A stretch of 64,000 nt of DNA from Desulfotignum sp. (GTDB taxonomy: Bacteria > Desulfobacterota > Desulfobacteria > Desulfobacterales > Desulfobacteraceae): the NCBI GenBank assembly GCA_011389555.1, contig JAABUD010000289.1:1-64000 (forward strand), read 5' to 3'. The translations under genes and the position numbers were made by a program. Position 1 is the stretch's first letter, and the number at the start of each line of letters is the position of its first letter. Below the pieces are notes generated by a model. That model was not told where the DNA came from and did no database searches. It saw only the letters and a list, made by a program, of their open reading frames with translations. This document shows, piece by piece, positions 51,468-60,110 of the stretch.

Positions 51468-53318
51468 TCACTGTTTTTTGGATACGCCTTCAACATACCG
51501 GTGAATGCGCAAAAAAGGCACATACATTGAATCATAGGTCTGGATGTGTTCGATCAGCCAGTCCCGGAGGGAAACAATGGCCTCCAGACTCAGGTTGTTG
51601 ACATCTTCCGTAATTTCCCGGCGCAGGGTCAGGGCATTCCGGACAAATCGCCGATGGTATCTGGCGTGGATATCCCGGTCCGGATATTCCCGCTTCTTGA
51701 GTATTTTTTCCTCTGTTGCAAAATACAGTTTGCCATAATCATTGATTTCCGTAATGACATTGGCAATCGCCTTGGGTTCCGCTTTGTTCTGTTTCAGATC
51801 GATCAGTTCATTGAACAGGTCGAACATTTTTTTCTGGTGGGTGTCGATCTCTGCCACATCCACACTGAATCCGGCATGCCATTCGACCTTGAGATCGTTT
51901 TGGGTCATATGTCTCTCCTTGATAGATCGTTGAATTGTGTCAAGCAGTCGGGTATGGATATTGTCAAATCCGCCATTGGACATGATCAGCACCAGATCGC
52001 GGGAAATCAGCCGGGAAGGCAGAAAAGACAGCAGCCCGGTTGTGTCGGGGAAATGATGGGCTTCCACCCCGAGGGCATTGATATCCGATACCAGTTTTTC
52101 AGGGGAAAACCGCTCGTTTTCAGGTATGGTTTTTTTGACGGCCGGGTTGCAGATACACACCATATCTGCGTCGGTAAATGCCGCGGGATAGGTGTCCTGG
52201 AAAAAACGGCGCATGGACGTGTTGGTGCGGGGTTCAAACACGGCAATGACCCGGCCCGGATGGTAAAACGGTTTCACTGCCCGGATGGTGGCTGCCACGG
52301 CAGACGGATGATGGGCAAAATCATCCATGACGGTGATGCCGTGTTTCACGCCCCGGACGTCCTGGCGGCGCCGGACACCGGAAAACGATGCCATGGCCTG
52401 TTTCACCGTATCCGTGGGGATGCCCGACGTGTGTGCGGCCGCAGCACAGGCCAGAAAATTCATCAGATTGTGATGGCCGGGCAGCCGGGTTTCGATCTCA
52501 TAATCGGATTCAGGTCCCCGAATCCGAGCCCGGGTTCGATGATCCGCCTGAACCAGATCCGCATATGTCCAGTCCCCCCCTGTCCCGTAAAAAATCGGTT
52601 CAGCACTCAGGTCTGCCAGGATATCCATCAGATGCGGGCTGTCCTTGCAGGCGATCACACAGCGGGTGTCTGCCACTTTTGCCGCCAGTTTCGCAAAAAC
52701 CGATTTGACATGATCCAGATCCCTGAAAATATCGGCATGGTCAAACTCCACCCCGGTCATGATCGTGATAAAGGGATCATAGTGCATGAATTTAGGCCCT
52801 TTGTCAAAAAAGGCCGTGTCATACTCATCCCCTTCAATCACCAGGTATTCTCCGTTGCCGATCCGGAATCCGGACTGGTAATCCTTTAAAATCCCGCCGA
52901 TCATGAAACCGGGATCCAGTCCCGCCTTCATGAGAATATGGGCCATCATGGCAGCGGTCGTGGTTTTGCCGTGGGTACCGGTGACCAGAATGATCTTTTT
53001 ATCGGCTGCGACAAACCGATTCACCGCCTGGGGCATGGACAGATAGGGAATCTGCCGGTCCAGCACGGCACTTGCTTCAGGGTTGTCCCGGGTAACCGCA
53101 TTGCCGATGATCACCAGATCCGGTGAATGATCCAGATGGGCCGGATCAAACCCGTTGAACAGGTGGATATCACTGGCTGCCAGAAAATCGCTCATGGGCG
53201 GATACACATGCTGATCCGATCCGGTCACCTCATACCCCATCTGCTTGAGCATGCAGGCCAGGGTCCCCATGCCCGTCCCGCAGGCCGCCACCAGATGAAT
53301 TTTACGAATCCGGTCCAT
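51468..53318 (-). CDS. mpl: Mpl murein tripeptide ligase fused to a bacteriohemerythrin domain
   Basis: 616 residues. Residues 1-470 are Mpl, UDP-MurNAc:L-Ala-gamma-D-Glu-mDAP ligase: GTGMGTLACMLKQMGYEVTGSD, TGTHGKTTT (P-loop), EGDEYDTAFFD and DDFAHHPSA. It rejoins recycled tripeptide to UDP-MurNAc. Residues ~471-616 are a hemerythrin four-helix domain: IDTHQ, YFATEE, HARYH and HIQTYD. One iron His (HFxxEE) is Tyr by a single base. At the joint the DNA reads AAGGAGAGACAT-ATG, a full ribosome site and start (51908) kept in frame, so a free hemerythrin of 146 residues can also be made. It looks like a recent loss of the mpl stop codon. hemL lies three bases upstream. Confidence 0.88.
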   Translation of the reverse strand: MDRIRKIHLVAACGTGMGTLACMLKQMGYEVTGSDQHVYPPMSDFLAASDIHLFNGFDPAHLDHSPDLVIIGNAVTRDNPEASAVLDRQIPYLSMPQAVNRFVAADKKIILVTGTHGKTTTAAMMAHILMKAGLDPGFMIGGILKDYQSGFRIGNGEYLVIEGDEYDTAFFDKGPKFMHYDPFITIMTGVEFDHADIFRDLDHVKSVFAKLAAKVADTRCVIACKDSPHLMDILADLSAEPIFYGTGGDWTYADLVQADHRTRARIRGPESDYEIETRLPGHHNLMNFLACAAAAHTSGIPTDTVKQAMASFSGVRRRQDVRGVKHGITVMDDFAHHPSAVAATIRAVKPFYHPGRVIAVFEPRTNTSMRRFFQDTYPAAFTDADMVCICNPAVKKTIPENERFSPEKLVSDINALGVEAHHFPDTTGLLSFLPSRLISRDLVLIMSNGGFDNIHTRLLDTIQRSIKERHMTQNDLKVEWHAGFSVDVAEIDTHQKKMFDLFNELIDLKQNKAEPKAIANVITEINDYGKLYFATEEKILKKREYPDRDIHARYHRRFVRNALTLRREITEDVNNLSLEAIVSLRDWLIEHIQTYDSMYVPFLRIHRYVEGVSKKQ

Positions 53319-53321
53319 ACA

Positions 53322-54605
53322 CTAAATTTCCGCCATCACCGCTTTTGCCGCGGCAATGGTGTCATCAACGTCTTTTTCCGTGTGGGCCAGCGAGACAAAA
53401 CAGGCCTCGAACTGAGACGGCGCCAGGTAAATGCCTTTTGCCAGCATTCCCCGGTAAAACGCGGCAAACCGGTCCAGATCACTGGTTTTGGCATCTTCAA
53501 AATCATACACGGTCCGATCCGTGAAAAAGAACCCGGCCATGGAGCCCACATGACCGGACTGAAACGGAATGCCCGCCTCATCGGCTGCCGCCTTGAACCC
53601 GTTCATCAATTTACGGGTCCGGGCTTCCAGTGTGTCATACACCCCGTCTTTGTGCAGTGCGGTCAAAGTGGCAATGCCGGCCGCCATGGCCAGGGGGTTG
53701 CCGGACAGGGTACCGGCCTGGTACACCGGTCCTGTGGGCGCAATCTGGGACATGATCTCTTTTTTCCCGCCATAGGCACCCACGGGCAGACCGCCCCCGA
53801 TGATTTTACCGAAACAGGTCAGATCCGGTGTGATGCTGAACAGGCCCTGGGCACAATCTTTTGCCACCCGGAATCCGGTCATGACCTCGTCAAAAATCAG
53901 GACCGCCCCATGCGCTTTTGTTTCTTGTCTCAAGGTATCAAGAAACCCTTCTTTGGGGCGCACCATACCCATGTTGCCGGCCACCGGTTCCAGGATCACG
54001 CCGGCCACCTGGTCCCCTTTCTGAGCCATCACCTGCTTGAACCCTTCGATATCATTATAGGGCAGAGACCAGGTGTTTTGAATCACCGACTCCGGCACAC
54101 CGGGGCTGCCGGGAATATTCAGGGTCGCCACCCCGGATCCGGCCGCCACCAGCAGGGTATCGGCATGGCCATGATAACACCCGTCAAACTTGATGATGAT
54201 GTTTCGCCCGGTAACCCCTCTGGCCAGGCGAATGGCACTCATGGTGGCTTCGGTGCCGGAATTGACCATGCGCACCATTTCCACGGAAGGCACCGTTTGG
54301 GTCACCAGTTCCGCCAATCGGGTTTCAAGGTGCGTCGGAGCGCCAAAGCTGGTGCCGCTTTCCAGAACCTGCATCAGGGCCTGGATCACTTCCGGAGGTC
54401 GATGTCCCAGCACCAGCGGCCCCCAGGACATGACATAATCGATATAATCATTTCCGTCCACATCAAAGAGCCGGCTTTGATCCGCCCGTTCGATGAATAT
54501 CGGCTGCCCGCCCACGGCATTGCAGGCCCGGACCGGAGAGTTGACGCCTCCGGGAATCAATTGTTTTGCTTTGTTGAACAAATCAACGGATTTGCTGTTT
54601 TCCAT
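53322..54605 (-). CDS. hemL: Glutamate-1-semialdehyde 2,1-aminomutase
   Basis: 427 residues, standard length. PLP enzyme that makes 5-aminolevulinate in the C5 tetrapyrrole pathway. Seen: [43 protein letters not shown] and PLP-Lys loop [17 protein letters not shown]. It is followed after three bases by mpl. The link to heme demand for the cytochromes nearby is only thematic. Confidence 0.96.
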   Translation of the reverse strand: MENSKSVDLFNKAKQLIPGGVNSPVRACNAVGGQPIFIERADQSRLFDVDGNDYIDYVMSWGPLVLGHRPPEVIQALMQVLESGTSFGAPTHLETRLAELVTQTVPSVEMVRMVNSGTEATMSAIRLARGVTGRNIIIKFDGCYHGHADTLLVAAGSGVATLNIPGSPGVPESVIQNTWSLPYNDIEGFKQVMAQKGDQVAGVILEPVAGNMGMVRPKEGFLDTLRQETKAHGAVLIFDEVMTGFRVAKDCAQGLFSITPDLTCFGKIIGGGLPVGAYGGKKEIMSQIAPTGPVYQAGTLSGNPLAMAAGIATLTALHKDGVYDTLEARTRKLMNGFKAAADEAGIPFQSGHVGSMAGFFFTDRTVYDFEDAKTSDLDRFAAFYRGMLAKGIYLAPSQFEACFVSLAHTEKDVDDTIAAAKAVMAEI

Positions 54606-54750
54606 ATGATGTCTCCCAACATGGTTACGGGGTGAAATTCAAAACGGTTTGATCGTAGTACACAACAAAATTTTTGCATAAATGATAAGTATAACAGACC
54701 TTTTTTCAAAGGGTCAACCGGTTTGTTTCCCATCTGTTTTCAAAAAAACG

Positions 54751-54779
54751 TTGACATCCCCATCCTTGGCTGATATTTT
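54751..54779 (+). promoter_or_regulatory. Sigma-70 promoter of the tRNA-Lys gene
   Basis: TTGACA (54751-54756), 17-base spacer, TATTTT (54774-54779), ending 21 bases before the mature tRNA. Confidence 0.7.
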
Positions 54780-54800
54780 CCTTGTGTTCAAATTTCAGGC

Positions 54801-54876
<76 letters not shown>

Positions 54877-55082
54877 AATCATTTCAAGCATCAATGAACT
54901 CAAATTCGGTCGGATCGATTCTTGACCCTGACTGCCAGCATCTTGGAATTTTTCCGGGTTTCCAGAACCGTTTCGGGTCCTTGAAATCAACTCCACAGCC
55001 CAGGCAGCAGCAGGGTGTTGTTTGGATCTGTTTTTTCAGTTGCCGGATGCTTTTTCAATGAATGGCAATGGCAACGCGGAGA
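54877..55082. other. Spacer after tRNA-Lys with a Cys-rich frame lacking a start
   Basis: On the minus strand a frame of about 55 codons without ATG reads ...TTPCCCLGCGVDF KDPKRFWKPGK... and ends just before the tRNA. The Cys run hints at a zinc- or Fe-S-binding remnant, but there is no start codon or ribosome site. I treat it as decayed or non-coding. Confidence 0.3.
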
Positions 55083-55712
55083 TCAATTTTTCTTCAATCC
55101 CTGAATCATGACTTTAAATGCGGTGGTGAGCGTGGTCCTGACAAAATCCTTATGATCATCCAGCTTTCTTTTGGAATCCACCCAGAGTACGATGCCGGCA
55201 TAGGAGCCCCACAGCACATCTGCCAGGGCCACCGGGTGTTCATCGATGAAAATCCCTTTGTCAATGCCTTCCTTGACCACCTGGATAATCGCGCCATGGG
55301 CCCGGGCCGAATTCTCCTTGAGGTGCTGCATCATCTCTTCGGACAGGTTGTGAAGGGTTTCACCCGACTGCAGGTGAAACAGATTGATCAGGATATTGGG
55401 GTCATAATCATACACATCGATAAAAACATCCCTGAATCGTACGATCTTTTCTTCCACACAGATATCCTGGTTGACCACCTTGTGGATCTGGGTGGACAGG
55501 TATTTGAGAATATCGATGGAAAGCGAGGTATGCAGCTCCTCCTTGTTTTTGAAGTACAGATACAGGGTCCCGGGACTCAACTCCGCTTCCGTGGCGATCT
55601 CTTCCATGGTCGCGCTGTTGAATCCCTTGACGGAAAAAATTTTCCGTGCGGCATTGATGATATCCCGGCGCCGGCGTTGTTTTTCTCTCAATTTTCTCTC
55701 GTGTATGCCCAT
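55083..55712 (-). CDS. TetR/AcrR-family transcriptional regulator
   Basis: 209 residues from the ATG at 55712 (GGGG five bases upstream); a GTG two codons earlier is possible. N-terminal TetR HTH (~15-62: IINAARKIFSVKGFNSATMEEIATEAELSPGTLYLYFKNKEEL, shown here only as the known family layout) and a helical ligand-binding part. The similarity in tail helices to FadR/AcrR-type regulators of fatty acyl-CoA is general. It is divergent from the CoA-transferase gene, with a palindrome between, so it most likely represses itself and that gene, with an acyl-CoA as ligand. Confidence 0.9.
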   Translation of the reverse strand: MGIHERKLREKQRRRRDIINAARKIFSVKGFNSATMEEIATEAELSPGTLYLYFKNKEELHTSLSIDILKYLSTQIHKVVNQDICVEEKIVRFRDVFIDVYDYDPNILINLFHLQSGETLHNLSEEMMQHLKENSARAHGAIIQVVKEGIDKGIFIDEHPVALADVLWGSYAGIVLWVDSKRKLDDHKDFVRTTLTTAFKVMIQGLKKN

Positions 55713-55729
55713 TTTCACCCCATAATTAT

Positions 55730-55744
55730 ATGAAGCAGATTCAT
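55730..55744. promoter_or_regulatory. Candidate TetR operator
   Basis: ATGAA-GCAGA-TTCAT, a perfect 5-base palindrome, lies 18 bases before the TetR start. A wider pair TATATGAA (55727-55734) and TTCATATA (55765-55772) also brackets the region. Either could be the operator of the divergent pair. Confidence 0.45.
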
Positions 55745-55946
55745 TTTTTAGTCAATTTGATTTATTCATATAGAATTTCCTTGGATTTCGCAAGGATAAA
55801 AATGAAAACACCCAAACCTGATCAATTATAAAATTTAATCTATGTTTTCCATTTTGTGCGCTTTTTAGTTCCCATGTGATGTTTTTTTGTCTATGATATT
55901 CACAAGAATACCAGATGATCGATCAACCTCGGGGAGATTTGAAATT

Positions 55947-57842
55947 ATGCCGAAAACAACATACTGGGCAGATGCATATGTACAAAAAGCGTGCAGTGCA
56001 GCTGATGCGCTGCAGCACATACGACCGGGACAGCGGGTCTTCATTGGATCATCCTGTGGAGAGCCCCAGCACCTGGTCACTGAATTGTCCAAGGTGTCCG
56101 AACGATTCACCGACCTTGAAATCGTCCGGCTGCTGAGTGTTGAAAGCGGTCCTTTGACACTCATTGCCAACCGGTCCCACTCCCAGCAGCTCAATATCCG
56201 TTCTTTTTACCTGGGGTCTGCCTCTCCCACCAAAATAAAGAAAAACCAGCGGTTTATCACCCCCATCAACCTGTCCCAGATCCCCCATTTGTTCAAGTCC
56301 CGGCTCATGCCGTTGAATGTGGCCCTGATCCAGGCATCTCCGCCCGATGATTTCGGGTGGATGAGCCTGGGGGTGTCCGTGGATATCAACATGGCGGCCT
56401 GTGAATCCGCTGACCGGGTGATCTGCCAGGTGAACCCCAACATGCCCCGGGTCCTGGGCAGAAGCTTCATCCATGTCAATGATGTGGATTTCATTGTGGA
56501 ACATGAAGAGGAACTGCTCACCATTCAACCGCTTCCGGAGATCGAAACCGCCAATACCATTGCCAAACACATTTCCCGGCTGATCAAGGACGGATCGACC
56601 ATCCAGACCAGCCTGGGGATCACCAATGATGCCACCATGGTCTGTCTGTCGGAAAAAAACGACCTGGGGGTCCATTCCCAGTATCTGTCGGAACCCATGA
56701 TGCGCCTGTTTTCCATGGGGGTGATCACCAACAAGAAAAAAGGATTCAACAACGGCAAACTGGTGGCCGGAAGTGCGGTGGGCTCCTTTATGCTGTATGA
56801 ATTCATCGATGACAACCCGTCCATTGAATTCCATCCGTCGGATTATGTCAACAACCCCACCATCATCGGACGTCACAATCAGATGGTGACATTGAACACG
56901 GCCGTGGCCATCGATCTCACCGGCCAGGTGGCAGCCGATGCCCTGCCCCTGAACAACTACACCGGTATCAACGGGTTGCTGGATTTCACCCGGGGGGCGG
57001 GCATGTCTCCCAACGGAAAATCCTTTCTGATTCTGACTTCGACCACGGACAATGGAAAAACCAGCCGGATCATTCCCCATATGTCAGATACCGCCGTGGT
57101 CGTCCCCCGGGGAGATGTCCAGTTTGTGGCCACGGAATACGGGGTGGTGAATCTGTTCGGCAAAACCCTTCAGGAACGGGCCATGGCCCTGATCAGTATC
57201 GCCCATCCCGATTTCCGGGATGAATTGTTTGCCCGGGCCAAGGAACAGAATCTCATCGATACGGGACGGCAGTTCAAACAGGCCATCAAGGGGGTGTACC
57301 CGCTCAAGTATGAGGAAACCATCGTGATCCGGGACATTCCCGTCAATTTCCGGCCGGCCAGAACCGTGGACGAGCGGGTCATTCAGGAGCATTACTACAA
57401 CATGAACCGGGGAGACATCATATCCCGGTTTTTTCATGAAAAGAAAAGCTTTGTTCACGCTCAGATTGAAACCACCTATGAAATCGACTATATCAATGAT
57501 CTGACCATTGTGGCCACCATCGGAGAACTGGGATTTGAAAAAATCATAGCCGTGGGAGAATATTTCAGAAATCCCATTGTCAATATGGCGGAAATCGCGT
57601 TTTCCGTATCCCGGGAATACCAGGGTATGGGCATCGCCAAAGTGCTTCAGAAAAAACTGGCCGTTGCAGCAAAAGACAATGGGATCAAGGGGTTGATCGC
57701 CTATACCTCCCCCCAGAACAAAGGCATGATCCGGCTGTTCAACAACCTGCCGTACAAAATCCATTCGGAAAAGGATGACGACATGATCATTCTCACTTGC
57801 CAGTTTTCAGAACCGGAAGAAAACGTCACGCCGCCTTCCTGA
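55947..57842 (+). CDS. Acetyl-CoA hydrolase/CoA-transferase fused to a GNAT acetyltransferase domain
   Basis: 631 residues from the ATG at 55947 (GGGGAG upstream). Residues ~1-430 are a class I CoA-transferase/acetyl-CoA hydrolase fold (IRPGQRVFIGSSCGEPQHL, INMAACESADRVICQVN, VPRGDVQFVATEYGVVNLFGK). Residues ~470-625 are a GNAT domain (AEIAFSVSREYQGMGIAKVLQKKL, the acetyl-CoA loop). The fusion is known in delta-proteobacteria. At the place where 4-hydroxybutyrate CoA-transferase has its catalytic Glu (HTEM/HSEM), this protein has HSQY, so the transferase chemistry may differ. The TetR gene is divergent. Confidence 0.85.
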   Translation: MPKTTYWADAYVQKACSAADALQHIRPGQRVFIGSSCGEPQHLVTELSKVSERFTDLEIVRLLSVESGPLTLIANRSHSQQLNIRSFYLGSASPTKIKKNQRFITPINLSQIPHLFKSRLMPLNVALIQASPPDDFGWMSLGVSVDINMAACESADRVICQVNPNMPRVLGRSFIHVNDVDFIVEHEEELLTIQPLPEIETANTIAKHISRLIKDGSTIQTSLGITNDATMVCLSEKNDLGVHSQYLSEPMMRLFSMGVITNKKKGFNNGKLVAGSAVGSFMLYEFIDDNPSIEFHPSDYVNNPTIIGRHNQMVTLNTAVAIDLTGQVAADALPLNNYTGINGLLDFTRGAGMSPNGKSFLILTSTTDNGKTSRIIPHMSDTAVVVPRGDVQFVATEYGVVNLFGKTLQERAMALISIAHPDFRDELFARAKEQNLIDTGRQFKQAIKGVYPLKYEETIVIRDIPVNFRPARTVDERVIQEHYYNMNRGDIISRFFHEKKSFVHAQIETTYEIDYINDLTIVATIGELGFEKIIAVGEYFRNPIVNMAEIAFSVSREYQGMGIAKVLQKKLAVAAKDNGIKGLIAYTSPQNKGMIRLFNNLPYKIHSEKDDDMIILTCQFSEPEENVTPPS

Positions 57843-57901
57843 CACGGCATCGGGATCCACATGATTCCAGGCAGGGCAGAAAACCGGCGGGACATTCGGT
57901 C

Positions 57902-59290
57902 TCATCGCCTTTTGAGCAGGGCCACGGACTCGATGTGATATGTGTGGGGAAACATGTCCACCGGCTGAACCTGTATCACCTCATACCCGGGTGCCAGCAT
58001 CTCGAGATCCCGGGCCAGGGTGGCGGGGTTGCAGGAAACATAGACAATGGTATCCGATCCCAGGCCCAGCACCCTTGCCACCACGTCCTTGTGCATGCCC
58101 ACACGGGGGGGATCGATCACGACCACGTCCGGGGTTTCCGCCAGATCCGGCAGCACCTGCCGGATATCCCCGGCCAGAAAACGGCAGTTGTCAACCCGGT
58201 TCATGGCCGCGTTTTTCCGGGCATCGGCCACGGCCGTATCGATGATTTCTATCCCGGTAATCCGTGCCGCCTGATCCGACAGCCAGATGGGAATGGTACC
58301 GGTTCCGGAATACAGGTCCAGCACGGTTTCCTTTCCTGTGAGATTGCAATATCGGGCAACCACCTCATACAGTTTTTCACAGGCCCTTGTGTGGGTCTGA
58401 AAAAAGGAGTTGGCGGAAATCTCGAATTCAAACCGGCCCAGACGTTCGGTAATCACCTCTTTGCCGTGAAGCAGGATTTCCTCTTTGCCCAGGCTGACCC
58501 CGGATTTGGCATCGGTGATGTTGTTGACAATGGCGGCCAGATTGTCAAAGGTGTTTGCCAGTGACTCCGCCAGCTGCATGAGCACGGACCGATTTTTGTC
58601 CCGGGTGACGATGTTCACCATCCAGTGGTCAAACGCCACGGAATGGCGCAGCATCACATACCGCCAGAACCCGGTATGATGGCGCAGATGATAGGCCGGT
58701 AATCCCGAATGCCTGATAAATTCCCGCACATGGGACAAAATGGCATTGCCCTGTTCCGGCATGATGTCACAATGATGGATATCGATCACCTGGTCAAAGG
58801 TGCCCGGCACATGCAGCCCGACCCCCAGATCCTTGGCAATGGTTTCATCCGCCAGTTCTTCGGGCATGAGCCAGCGTCTGGCTGAGCAGGAAAATTCCAT
58901 TTTGTTCCGGTATTCAAACACCGGATCCGATGGCATCACATCCAGGACCGGCACATGGGCCAGCCTGCCGATATGGGCCAGGGACTGAACCACATGCTGT
59001 TTTTTATAGTCCAGCTGCGTGGCATAAGGGATCGACTGCCATTTGCACCCCCCGCAGAAATCCGCGTACCGGCACCGGGGGGTGTCACGCAAAGAAGAGG
59101 GGGAAAGTATCTGAATCAGTCTGGCTTCTGCCCAGCTTTTTTTCTTTTTGGAAATTTTTACCCGAACCCGGTCCCCGGGCACGCACCGGTCCACAAACAC
59201 GGGAAATCCGTCCGGTTTTGCCAGCCCTTTTCCCCCATAAGCCAGGTCAATGATTTCCAGTTCACACACGCTGCGTTTCTTGATGGTCAT
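57902..59290 (-). CDS. rlmD: 23S rRNA (uracil-C5)-methyltransferase RlmD
   Basis: 462 residues from the ATG at 59290; the longer frame to 59371 lacks a site and runs into the next promoter region. TRAM domain at the N-terminus (IIDLAYGGKGLAKPDG), a [4Fe-4S] motif CRYADFCGGCKWQ, then the SAM domain (LDLYSGTGTIPIWL) with catalytic Cys in YVSCNPATLARD. It methylates uracil of 23S rRNA (U1939 in E. coli). RlmCD/TrmA-type alternatives cannot be fully excluded. Confidence 0.92.
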   Translation of the reverse strand: MTIKKRSVCELEIIDLAYGGKGLAKPDGFPVFVDRCVPGDRVRVKISKKKKSWAEARLIQILSPSSLRDTPRCRYADFCGGCKWQSIPYATQLDYKKQHVVQSLAHIGRLAHVPVLDVMPSDPVFEYRNKMEFSCSARRWLMPEELADETIAKDLGVGLHVPGTFDQVIDIHHCDIMPEQGNAILSHVREFIRHSGLPAYHLRHHTGFWRYVMLRHSVAFDHWMVNIVTRDKNRSVLMQLAESLANTFDNLAAIVNNITDAKSGVSLGKEEILLHGKEVITERLGRFEFEISANSFFQTHTRACEKLYEVVARYCNLTGKETVLDLYSGTGTIPIWLSDQAARITGIEIIDTAVADARKNAAMNRVDNCRFLAGDIRQVLPDLAETPDVVVIDPPRVGMHKDVVARVLGLGSDTIVYVSCNPATLARDLEMLAPGYEVIQVQPVDMFPHTYHIESVALLKRR

Positions 59291-59360
59291 GGATGTTTCC
59301 CACTTTCCGGTTTTGAGTAAAAAGCTTGTGATTATACCGGGTCCATGGCATAAAAACAAG

Positions 59361-60110
59361 ATGCGCATCATTCAGACACAATTTCGGGTGGATCAGCTGA
59401 TGTTGAAAGGGGAACTGTTTTTACCCGACACGCCCCACCCGCCGCCCCTGGTGGTGGGATCTCACGGTCTGGAAGGCAGCCGGTTTTCCGCCAAGCAGCA
59501 GGTGCTGTCCCGACTGCTGCCGGAAAACAAGATTGCTTTTTTTCGATTCGATCACCGGGGATGCGGGGACAGCCAGGGTGATTTTCTTCAGGAAACCTCC
59601 CTTGAAAAGCGCACCCGGGATTTTCTGGCGGCCGTGAGCCATGTGCGCGGTCTGGACAGGACCGCACCGCATTTGGGTGTGTTTGGTTCCTCCATGGGCG
59701 GGGCCACCTGCATCAATGCCTGGCAGACCCTGGAGAAAAAATTCGGCCGGCTGTGCGGCGGGGTATTGTGTGCGGCACCGCTCAAAAGCCACACCATTCA
59801 GAACATCCCCACTCAGGGCACGGAAACGAGACCGGATCTGCCGTTATCGTTTTTCAAAAAAAACCTGCTGTTCGACCTGACAGACCAGGCCGCATTTCTT
59901 CATCATGTGCTGGTTTTCCATGGGGATGCCGACACAGTGGTGCCGGTATCCAATGCGTGTGCCCTCTTTGAAAAAATGCATCTCCCCAAACACTGCATCA
60001 TCCAGAAAAACGGGGATCATCCCATGTCATCGCCCGGGGATCAGGCGGAATTTGAAATTCAAGCCCTGGCCTGGTTCAAACAGATATTTCACCTGTCAGA
60101 TGCCGCCTGA
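59361..60110 (+). CDS. Alpha/beta hydrolase (BAAT/dienelactone-type)
   Basis: 249 residues from the ATG at 59361; the upstream open frame is shadow of rlmD. VVGSHGLEGSRFSAKQQ (oxyanion side), DHRGCGDSQG, nucleophile elbow FGSSMGGATC, Asp in FHGDADTVVP and His in NGDHPMSSP make up the triad. Soluble. Substrate unknown. The 3' end overlaps the end of the convergent cinA gene by 35 bases. Confidence 0.88.
   Translation: MRIIQTQFRVDQLMLKGELFLPDTPHPPPLVVGSHGLEGSRFSAKQQVLSRLLPENKIAFFRFDHRGCGDSQGDFLQETSLEKRTRDFLAAVSHVRGLDRTAPHLGVFGSSMGGATCINAWQTLEKKFGRLCGGVLCAAPLKSHTIQNIPTQGTETRPDLPLSFFKKNLLFDLTDQAAFLHHVLVFHGDADTVVPVSNACALFEKMHLPKHCIIQKNGDHPMSSPGDQAEFEIQALAWFKQIFHLSDAA

Noticed and set aside
51468-53318. 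Reading the ligase as MurC
   Set aside because: ACGTGMGTLACMLKQMG and VYPPMS are Mpl features, and no other mur genes are near.
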